Of a stretch of DNA of 24,295 nucleotides, positions 18,701-23,386 are shown piece after piece. The notes under the pieces are model-generated. The model ran no database searches. It saw only the letters and a program-made list of their open reading frames with translations, and had not been told where the DNA came from. This stretch comes from Planctomycetaceae bacterium (GTDB lineage: Bacteria > Planctomycetota > Planctomycetia > Pirellulales > UBA1268), in contig CACORA010000027.1 of NCBI GenBank assembly GCA_902629495.1, positions 1 to 24,295 on the forward strand, in the 5' to 3' direction. Position 1 is the first letter of the stretch; each line of letters opens with the position of its first letter. The translations under genes were made by a program, and so were the position numbers.

Positions 18701-19460
18701 CGGTATAGGCATGCTGGAAATTGGGACCAGTTGCCGTTTCGGCTTCGTGTCCGCTTGATGTTTTTTTCAGTCGAAAAAGCTGTGGTTGAATAGGATCGGT
18801 CTTGCTTGGACCAAATTCTGCGTGATCGACTGTCGGATTTCCAGCTGTGTCGAGCTGGTAGCGATAGCCTCCCTGCACTTCGAGGTCATAGGCATGAGCC
18901 GGATTGGCATCTGCACTGATCACTCCTTCGAAATTGATATTCACGGCCGGTTGCGTTGGGCCATAACTGCCAAACGGTAATTCAACAACAACAAGTTGAT
19001 CACCTTCTTTTCCATGCACAATAACTGGTTGTCCCGAAGCATCTTTTGCAAAGGGATGCGTTGCCTGACCGCTTGCGTCGAACTCGATAATCTTTGTGAC
19101 GAGGGCTGTGTTGTTGTAGAACGCTTTGGTATTTGGCTGAACTGAAATACCATTCTTCATCGGTGATGCAGGAAAATCTCCTGTGGCCGGCATGATGATA
19201 TTCACGAACGGCGAGTATCCAACTTCAGCGAGAGGATCCGGGGGGTCGTTCACATCATTATCAAAGGTCACAACAAAGTCGACGTTTTGACCAATAAGGC
19301 TCTGATTCCCACCTTGGATGCCAACGGTCGCATCTGCCGCAAGAAGTCTGCGCGCTTCCAATCGCTCAGCACTCAGTCTGTTGGATCGGCGGCGACCTTT
19401 TGCCTTTCTGCGCGCAGCTCGGCCCAAGACTCTTCCAAAGTCCCTTCGACACACGACCAT
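9717..19460 (-). CDS. Giant LEPR-XLL / DUF11-repeat / FG-GAP surface protein
   Basis: The product has 3247 residues from the ATG at 19460, which has GGGAG 7 bases upstream; a TTG at 19487 would add nine residues. The N-terminus is very basic and then carries LEARRLLAAD (34-43), the planctomycete LEPR-XLL signature; no classical hydrophobic signal peptide is present. Next come divergent immunoglobulin-like DUF11 (TIGR01451-type) domains to about residue 1627, ten regular DUF11 repeats (about 1628-2915), and a C-terminal FG-GAP-like region (about 2916-3247) with a DVTGDGEPD calcium-loop pattern. It ends AILRN with no membrane anchor or sorting motif. Such proteins are expected at the cell surface as adhesins or structural stalk/matrix proteins; that role is inferred. 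The FG-GAP region is homologous to that of the protein at 20727-22688. The frame is intact across 9.7 kb. Confidence 0.93.
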   Translation of the reverse strand: MVVCRRDFGRVLGRAARRKAKGRRRSNRLSAERLEARRLLAADATVGIQGGNQSLIGQNVDFVVTFDNDVNDPPDPLAEVGYSPFVNIIMPATGDFPASPMKNGISVQPNTKAFYNNTALVTKIIEFDASGQATHPFAKDASGQPVIVHGKEGDQLVVVELPFGSYGPTQPAVNINFEGVISADANPAHAYDLEVQGGYRYQLDTAGNPTVDHAEFGPSKTDPIQPQLFRLKKTSSGHEAETATGPNFQHAYTVSMAVANGQTVDDLILKDILPDEVQFVSVQSISGHGSTTQTQLSTPSISTPGGELSYEFDKIIGTGQYTDAQLVFDYYVAQKDANGQDVIPLELGGTKIITNSSSAIGEWTSTNPDIGSQTISSSPTDQNSKHELTARTVALQKHFTNHSSPGAPVKAGDIVEYRLEFQVSDFFALNGFVLTDTLSDGQAIDPSFTPTLTYQEFTHGNHFSNALFEDALGNQVNVITTDNPNGTQDVEFNISEQLKILRNLPDGRILGADIPFTGTGTGPPLPTPGSFGTTGNVIFRAEILDNYRVTPSPNAEVVEGDVMTDTAAITSDLLEYENALMPTGGKGKDGSQKSFSLANSGATKTLYAINGDTSKTDQRVVPTDEVTFRLTYELPFSSIKDYELVDYLPLPIFQPNSNLTWNGLAPSSTAPPSGKWSFGPTDTFSQLPIDGPKPGPALLDPAANSLTWDFGTFADPQDRSSKTDILFTVTATNKPFGDGLLLTNQGQQSEVNQQGDKITSTPGLAQIVVAEPELTITKGVVSTDNANGEFTQGGVTEPKPQLPLHVLFSKPGQPGLSFTGDITSDGLATTPIDATLSNVAGNDLVKFAIIVENTGSSPNGAFDVRISDTYDPSKFQIPTNSVGLNLQVTDGFGTFLAYTGSDSDLFGATGIELVDSGPTSGSLKKGSELDGTVVNNGQNIAVITYDLEIKPTVVPLDVIPNIGTIQHYASATTGPNFANGLNDDTDVTIQGPAMTKTLVGTSIDDSYNSNTQAVIGEVATFQLDVKIPRGTTPDAVVVDTLPNGLAYKEFVASDYRLDQGIAITGSPIPTVTQDGRTLTFNFGDITNSNTSDDLKGLSLQYKAVVLNVKGNDPGKKLTNKASLDWSSPQTVIPIEVQSDPVTLIKPIITVDKTVSPSTAQAGDIATFTIDVTASGTTAHNVFLEDILPGGIDPIPGSLQHVSGVTPLINTASNGFGFEAKWGKLNPGETSRISFNVIVDANVISGTSITNSADATWTSLGNPAQISSFNPNAYQRTGDITDPGEENDYKTSDGATLSIAQPVITKQLISTSIVNAHNANNQAVIGEQATYEITVEIPQGQTPAAVLEERFKNLQLAYVSSTTPSVNNPTKLTVPGLTDPPTFTGNQKFVRWNFGDIVNTDTDNTTPETITLQVTGLVLNVNNNVNGADVINNARLVWSNGLKTGWKTSKEVKVIEPKLTTTKTVNVAGKGGNPGDPVTYTIVIEQDPSSPTDAFDATLTDSIPLEIDAPSITSVHDTTNQVTAANFSLIGHDLTTVTPFDVEKDPVGRTITVTIAGTLQGSFAPYQQITNTSSIAWTSLDGVPGPILPNPSGSPNNYERTGDPDPVTSPGELNNYRDNHSASFTVNTADLRVSKTVSNPAPNVGDTIDFTVTVTNDGPNTATGIELTDTFPSTNELTYQSHSNVVGTYDSGTGVWAVPDMLPNTSHDLVITAKVEAPSTPGTIPSPQTNVVEITAVAEPDPDLANNKATATETPKYADLEVIKTSTDAEPNDGDTVTYTITLTNNGDDTATGIELTDVLPSPVDYVANSAIAPAGTTFTPTSTTPGGPVTGGIWSVPSISPTLQTGDELVLTFDVIARAGNLSFNTISITKTDTYDPIQSNNSSKTATHPQDADLAVDKIVDNSTPQVGDDVVFTVTVTNNGPNTAKDVVVNDLLPTNELTYQSHSNVVGTYDSGTGVWTVPDMLPNTSHDLVITATVEAPSSTNGPGATFTNVATGSTSTTDPNPGNETDSAFVTPLQSDLLVAKAVSDATPNIGDTIQFAIGAVNYGPADATQVVVTDDIPVGLTYVGPAAGASPNPTDGSVNYDSASRTLTWDIGALNAGAAQPGTYPVFVYDVTVDAPSPAGIPPTVKNKARISGREHDPDSTNNEFEVGVLPQYADLEVGKQVSDTTPNVGDIITYTITVTNKDGDPAENVELTDTLPAGLSIVGTPVVNEGTVSIDPGTGSLIWDIGTVFVGSPVTLSLHAEVLAPATGNPVPQTNDAFITGVDQYDPDTTNNAASVTATPQYADLRVTKTVDDPGPNVGNNIWFTINVENLGANPATNVTIDDLLPSGLSYVSADPAVDYDPGTGIWNVGTVDVGHTKSLLISAAVAVSGSFTNVARVSTTDQFDPDHTNNEGSVTVITREADLVVTKSVDDLTPNVNDFITFTVDVTNNGPDIANNVEITDTFPSGLTFASAIPSQGTYDDSTGIWSVGTIDVGSSNKQTLTIFAQVDEPAPDTVPVPQTNEAEVTKVDEHDPEPLNNIGVATATPKYTDLHLDKTSSNPKPNVGDQFTYTVTLKNKGQVTATDVEVTEYFPRNISVIDVIPSSTQTQAYWTPNALQTGGVWSVPSIAPGMNEVLIIQAEATAASLTYNVAEITHNDVWDPNSSNNIAQSPTDPQQADLVVTKTVDNPRPEVDSQVTFTVTVENIGPTDAQNVNVHDPLQTGLSAWGNSPIVPSTGTYDEMTGLWAIGPLTTGSTATLQILANVDPPASGSGLVSPTPNIATATSDTIDPNPGNNTDSSTVIPLQADLVITKKASDERPAIGSFFDYTFEVANLGADTASNVFVQETFPTGVTYVNNSYVVSGGSYDQGTGYWNIGTMDPGDRQSLTITVQVTIGNSGGTIINTAEVNSGTWDPDRTNNIATETVVVPPRGVIVGTDIGCETGPFVRVIDPDDGFDRITPFFAYEPSFRGGVRVYGADVTGDGEPDIITAPGPGRPGEVKVWEIIHGNAYENTDYSFFPFGPSYTGGIEISEGSITATGKTEIVAAQNLGGLVSVFEVNPGAATPINTTPVRQLRPFGSSYLGGVTIDTADIGGVTGGTVTSDIPDGIMELFIGSGFGIPAQVRGYNGTTASPTLFDSFSVMGSGFNRGVSVARLPQSFRTVSGPDMLLVSSGIDGNAQVETYGFNPNAYRVAAFQAYGNARTQVFSAAIDDQSIFTVQGLLGTTDGVQKVQNPDGTIKSTLQQSTACYPPLRVAILRN
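13532..13654 (-). repeat. Near-identical 123-base repeat, copy A
   Basis: This segment of DUF11 repeat 3 matches 14324-14446 in repeat 1 at 120 of 123 positions by eye. Other repeats in the array are much more diverged at DNA level, so the pair indicates recent duplication or gene conversion. Confidence 0.9.
14324..14446 (-). repeat. Near-identical 123-base repeat, copy B
   Basis: Partner of 13532-13654, offset by exactly 792 bases (264 codons, two repeat units). Three substitutions separate the copies. It encodes the strand region with YQSHSNVVGTYDSGTGVW. Confidence 0.9.
14580..16490 (-). repeat. Two-domain super-repeat, two copies, in the giant gene
   Basis: Upstream of the regular array, two longer units (about 16490-15564 and 15563-14580; 309 and 328 residues) each contain an A-type domain with Q-A-V-I-G-E and L-V-L-N-V motifs, followed by a B-type domain. 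Each B domain ends in W-T-S-L, NxYxRTGD and a PGExNxY motif. The order A-B-A-B indicates duplication of a domain pair. Confidence 0.75.
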
Positions 19461-19693
19461 CCAACATCTCCCAGATCGACATTCCAAATAACATGCAAAA
19501 AAGCTTGCTTTCGAAGGTTAACGTGTAAATCAAACGGCTGCAAAAAATGGGTGCTTTAGAAAAAATAACCCGTGGGTAACGCCTGAAACGGCTGCATTAT
19601 CCGAGTTAGGCTCTGCCTGCCGATTCTCACTGCAGATCCAATTATTCAGATTCTGCCGTGTGGCAAAACCATTCATCTCATTGCAGGAACCCT
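19461..19693. promoter_or_regulatory. Divergent control region with 11-base direct repeats
   Basis: This 233-base gap separates the divergent giant-protein gene and second BBP7 gene, so it must hold both promoters. An 11-base sequence AAACGGCTGCA occurs twice in the same orientation, at 19532-19542 and 19586-19596 (54 bases apart, about five helical turns). A shared regulator site is possible; no known box is recognised. Confidence 0.35.
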
Positions 19694-20719
19694 ATGGCTA
19701 CCCACAGAAAACCATTTTTGCTTGTCACTGCCAGCATGGTTGTCATGGCAGCAGCAACTGCCTTTGGAGGTAGTAACAGGAACCATGCGGAAACCTATGG
19801 GATGGTTGAGTCTGTTTTCATCCAACGTGACAATGATGTGGGCTCTCAGCCACTAGCGACGAACAGTGCTGGCGACACTCTGATCTCAGCCAATGAGCCT
19901 CAGTACACAGTCCAGCCGGGTCTCCGACTGTTCTATGGCTCCATCGATAAATGTGGCACTGGATGGGAAGCCGGCTATCTTGGTATCTGGAGTATGTTTG
20001 CTGATACCGAAATCTCCGCTGCGAATGTGCAGGCACCTGAGCCATTTCCAAACCTGCCTGCCGCTGGAGACTTTGAGGATCAAACGGCTGCGCGAGCCTC
20101 CTACCTCTCCACACTGAACTCAGTGGAATCCAATATTCTTTGGCGGTCCTGTACCAGCAGGCACCACCGCCATGCAAAGTACCCATGGCAACGATGCAGC
20201 AACTACCGACGTGGTACCTTTGACTGGCTTGTTGGCTTTCGATGGGTTGGACTTGAAGACGCTGCCACCATGTCATACTCCGGCCGTACACCCCTGCCTT
20301 CAACCTACTCCCTCCAAACATCGTCAAATATTTTTGGCGTTCAGGTCGGTCGTCGAGGCCGCATGGAATGGGACAACTGGGCACTGGAAGGATGGGCAAA
20401 GGTCGTGCTTGGAGGAGCCTACCTGACGCAGTCACAGGATCCGATTGTTGAAACCCTCACGCAGACACCCATTCGTAGTGGCCGAAGTCGCAGGGATGGT
20501 GAGGTTGGTTTTGTCACTGATCTCAATTACTCACTTGTTCGCCGGATCACTGACACTTGGGGATTGCGCATTGGCTATAACCTCATCTGGCTGTCAGGCA
20601 TCGCACCAGCACCGGATCAATTTGATTTCTCAACAACCCTTGCATCCGGCACCGGGCTTGATCCAGGTGGCAACGTGTTCTTACACGGTGTCAACTTCGG
20701 TTTTGAAGGCCGTTGGTAA
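19694..20719 (+). CDS. BBP7 family outer-membrane beta-barrel protein (copy 2)
   Basis: The 341-residue protein is paralogous to the barrel at 8416. The ATG at 19694 is chosen over an upstream GTG (19658) because AGGA lies about 5 bases before it and because it opens a clear signal peptide (1 to about 22, hydrophobic core followed by AAATAFGG). Shared blocks in the same order include FIQRDN, PGLRLFYG, TGWEAGYLGIWSMF, LVGFRWVGLE, QTSSNIFGVQVG, WALEGWAK, DLNYSLVRR, NLIWLSGIAPAPDQ and the C-terminal VFLHGVNFGFEGRW. It has only three cysteines, against 11 in copy 1. Its stop lies 7 bases from the stop of the convergent FG-GAP/FKBP gene. An outer-membrane barrel is expected from the family and the C-terminal Trp; substrate or partner is unknown. 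Confidence 0.91.
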   Translation: MATHRKPFLLVTASMVVMAAATAFGGSNRNHAETYGMVESVFIQRDNDVGSQPLATNSAGDTLISANEPQYTVQPGLRLFYGSIDKCGTGWEAGYLGIWSMFADTEISAANVQAPEPFPNLPAAGDFEDQTAARASYLSTLNSVESNILWRSCTSRHHRHAKYPWQRCSNYRRGTFDWLVGFRWVGLEDAATMSYSGRTPLPSTYSLQTSSNIFGVQVGRRGRMEWDNWALEGWAKVVLGGAYLTQSQDPIVETLTQTPIRSGRSRRDGEVGFVTDLNYSLVRRITDTWGLRIGYNLIWLSGIAPAPDQFDFSTTLASGTGLDPGGNVFLHGVNFGFEGRW

Positions 20720-20726
20720 AAAGGCA

Positions 20727-22688
20727 CTAACTTGGTACGAGTGGAGGACGAAAGGTACTGCCATTAATACCAAGCAGTTCAACTCGGAAAACAAGTGTTG
20801 CGCCGCCTGGAATGGAGCCTGTTCCTGAATCTCCATAGGCTAGATCCGATGGAATGTATAGTTCTCGAATACCACCTTCACGCATCGTGGAGAGACCTTC
20901 CGTCCAGCCTGCGATCACACCATTGAGTGGGAATGAAATATCGTCATTTCCATCAAAACGTGTGCCATCCAAAAGCCAACCCTCATAATTGACGGTCACT
21001 GAATCAGACGATGATGCAGGCTGATTGCCGGTCCCGACCTGAATATCTCGATATCGAAGTCCTGTTGATGTGGTCGTGTAGGCCGGGTTGATCACCTGTA
21101 GTGGAACAGAAACAAGTGATGATCCGAGTGAAGAAAATGCGGCTGCAAGAACGGATGATTGGTCACGTGTCACGCCTGATTCATCCAGCGTGAATCGACT
21201 CAAGGCAGCATTACCATTCACATCTGGTGATCCCTGAGAAGCCAACAGCGTGTCAAACCGACCATCGCCATTGCCATCCGCCAAGGCTATTCTTGGAGTG
21301 CGAAGACTTTGAACAGAAGCTCCCTCCGCAAGAGTATTCCCGCTCAACTCAACCAAGGTGCTTGTGGTGCCACCCTTTGCACTGATCACTTTTGTTGCTG
21401 CATTTCCTTTGCGTCCAGCCGTCACAACAATCTCTGGAATACTGTCGGCATCATATCGCCCTGTTGTGATCGAAACACCACCCTTTAAGTCTGCATCAAA
21501 GGGACTGATTGAATTCAGTACGACAGGTGTCCCACTACTCAAGTCATAGGTTCGAACCAGTGCAGAGACTGTTGGCCCCGTTGCCATGATCAGTTCATCT
21601 CTTCCATCTTGCTGGTCTGCATCTTGTGTGCTTCCTCCGGAATACACGCCTAAGTCAGCGGCAGCGATCCTGGTGCCTCCAAGAACATTTGAGGCTACGG
21701 GTACAAAACTGATGTCTGCATCACGGCCAGAAAAATCTCGACTCCCATCACCAAAGAATACTGCAATTTGACCATTCCCCATTGCCTTGGATACCGCAAT
21801 GTCTTTCTGACCATCACCATTGAAATCAGCGACAGCCAGACTCAAGCCACCGCTATAGGTGTCTTCAAAAGGACGGAAACTCGATACCTCTTCATATTGA
21901 TTCGTTTCGGTATTCAACGAAAAGACTTTTACTTCGGCGACGCGACCTCGGCCAGACGCCACAACGACATCATGATGGCCATCACCATTCAGGTCAGCGA
22001 CTGCTGTCTCCACGCCTCCTCGAAACCCTTCCTCAAAGGCATTGAAGGTATGAACAACGTCACCTGTCTGAGCATCGACAAGCTTGACTTCGGGTGTGCT
22101 ATACCATCCAACACTGTCACTGACAGCAACTAGATCAGGGAGCACCTGATCTGTATCGCCAGCAAGGATGGTGTTTGTGCCTTCCACCAATTGCCCTGAA
22201 ACGGCAATCTCACCTTCGGCATCGGACGCAATTTTCCCATACAGTTCAAACAGTGCTGAAGAGCCTGCGGGGAGTGTCAGCGAGGCAACTGGGCCAGCGG
22301 CACCGATCACGGGTCCCGTTGCACCACCATCATAAAGCGCCGCCCATGTTGCATCGCCGATGGCATCTGGAAGTTGAACAGTAAGATCAGCAGAGGCCGT
22401 TGAGGTGCCAGCGTTCGTCACCTCGATCTGGTACGAAACCTGTGAACCAGCCTCAACATAATCACGTTCGATACCACTGATCACTGAATTGTCGATTGTC
22501 AGTGCCAAGTCACTGGCCAACATCAAGCGGGATTCAAGGGCTTCTGTTCCTCCAAGCCGCTCATCCATACCAAGCCCAAGAGACTCCCACCTCTTAATGC
22601 GTGAAAGCCCACGTCGCCTCGATCGCGATCGACTTTTGGCAAAATCGTGATGCTGATTGAGAAAGTTAAAAAAACCGGACATGGACAT
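20727..22688 (-). CDS. LEPR-XLL surface protein with DUF11-like, FG-GAP and FKBP domains
   Basis: The 653-residue product starts at ATG 22688, with GGAG 6 bases upstream; a TTG two codons earlier and an ATG two codons later are alternatives. Order of parts: basic N-terminus (16-33), LEPR-XLL-like ALESRLMLASD (50-60), one DUF11/CARDB-like beta domain (about 62-180), FG-GAP-like repeats (about 186-500) with calcium-loop patterns DLNGDGHHD (232-240), DFNGDGQKD (288-296) and DGNGDGRFD (471-479), then a complete FKBP-type prolyl isomerase (543-641). In the FKBP domain, Tyr568, Phe578-Asp579, Val591-Ile592, Trp595, Tyr618 and Phe634 align with the FKBP12 pocket, so it looks active. The FG-GAP region shares the F-x-GGV and GR-x-x-EVKV-type blocks with the giant protein. 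Surface location is inferred; the isomerase may fold proline-containing surface proteins. Confidence 0.9.
   Translation of the reverse strand: MSMSGFFNFLNQHHDFAKSRSRSRRRGLSRIKRWESLGLGMDERLGGTEALESRLMLASDLALTIDNSVISGIERDYVEAGSQVSYQIEVTNAGTSTASADLTVQLPDAIGDATWAALYDGGATGPVIGAAGPVASLTLPAGSSALFELYGKIASDAEGEIAVSGQLVEGTNTILAGDTDQVLPDLVAVSDSVGWYSTPEVKLVDAQTGDVVHTFNAFEEGFRGGVETAVADLNGDGHHDVVVASGRGRVAEVKVFSLNTETNQYEEVSSFRPFEDTYSGGLSLAVADFNGDGQKDIAVSKAMGNGQIAVFFGDGSRDFSGRDADISFVPVASNVLGGTRIAAADLGVYSGGSTQDADQQDGRDELIMATGPTVSALVRTYDLSSGTPVVLNSISPFDADLKGGVSITTGRYDADSIPEIVVTAGRKGNAATKVISAKGGTTSTLVELSGNTLAEGASVQSLRTPRIALADGNGDGRFDTLLASQGSPDVNGNAALSRFTLDESGVTRDQSSVLAAAFSSLGSSLVSVPLQVINPAYTTTSTGLRYRDIQVGTGNQPASSSDSVTVNYEGWLLDGTRFDGNDDISFPLNGVIAGWTEGLSTMREGGIRELYIPSDLAYGDSGTGSIPGGATLVFRVELLGINGSTFRPPLVPS
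20766..21062 (-). other. FKBP-type peptidyl-prolyl isomerase domain
   Basis: Residues 543-641 of the surface protein above. Motifs VTVNYEGWLLDGTRFD, VIAGWTEGL and LAYGDSG are those of a canonical FKBP fold at normal length with no insert, placed at the extreme C-terminus after the FG-GAP region. Confidence 0.92.
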
Positions 22689-22880
22689 GGACAACTCCGA
22701 TTGGACACAATGCGCGCCGTTTCCTACGTTCTGAACTACCCTACGGTTCGGTAAACGTCAATTTTTCGGCAAAAAACACCCCCAAAATCCACCTTGGGTC
22801 GTATCACCCTCGTAAACCGTTTTATAGAGAAGTCGAGTCGAACCCTCAAAACTGCAGATTTTCACAAAAAGGAGCCCACA

Positions 22881-23312
22881 ATGCCATTGCCTGAGTCCCT
22901 CCCTAATCCTTCAAAGCAGGCCGCATCACTTTTTGATGAATTCAAGCACTTCGCATTCAAAGGCAATGTGATCGATCTGGCCGTTGGTGTCATTATTGGT
23001 GGAGCGTTTGGCAAGATTGTCTCGAGTCTGGTGGATAATATCATCATGCCAACCGTCAGTGTCATCATCCCTGGTGACGCGGGCTATAAGGAATGGGCTT
23101 TCACCATTGGAGAAAAAACGATTCCCTACGGAGCATTTCTTGGAGATGTTGTCGGTTTTCTTATTCTTGCGCTGGCTCTGTTTATCTTCATCGTCAAATT
23201 CCTCGGCTGGATCATGAAATCCAAAGCGAATGAAGCTGCTACCCCGCCGTCGCCGACAAAAGACCAGATACTTCTGACAGAAATACGAGATCTTCTGAAA
23301 CAACAAGCCTAA
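22881..23312 (+). CDS. mscL: Large-conductance mechanosensitive channel
   Basis: The 143-residue protein is MscL, a homopentameric inner-membrane channel that opens under membrane tension during hypo-osmotic shock and releases solutes. The first helix block FKGNVIDLAVGVIIGGAFGK (26-45), followed by IVSSLVDNIIMP (46-57), is highly conserved. The second membrane segment lies at about 88-110. The C-terminal bundle ends ILLTEIRDLLKQQ (130-142), as in E. coli MscL. The N-terminus is about 13 residues longer than that of E. coli. The ATG at 22881 is chosen because AGGAG lies 7 bases upstream; an upstream in-frame ATG (22794) has no such site. It is divergent from the FG-GAP/FKBP gene and ends just before a strong terminator. 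Confidence 0.97.
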   Translation: MPLPESLPNPSKQAASLFDEFKHFAFKGNVIDLAVGVIIGGAFGKIVSSLVDNIIMPTVSVIIPGDAGYKEWAFTIGEKTIPYGAFLGDVVGFLILALALFIFIVKFLGWIMKSKANEAATPPSPTKDQILLTEIRDLLKQQA

Positions 23313-23323
23313 GACAAAAAGTA

Positions 23324-23354
23324 AGGGGGCTGGATGCTTGGCACCCAGCCCCCT
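23324..23354. terminator. Bidirectional intrinsic terminator
   Basis: A perfect 10-base G/C-rich stem (AGGGGGCTGG / CCAGCCCCCT) with an 11-base loop is followed by CTTTT on the plus strand and, read from the minus strand, by a TTTTT run (complement of 23316-23320). It separates the convergent mscL and YTV-protein genes and suits both. Confidence 0.88.
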
Positions 23355-23386
23355 CTTTTGAACATCAAGCTGTTCAGTCGCAATAA

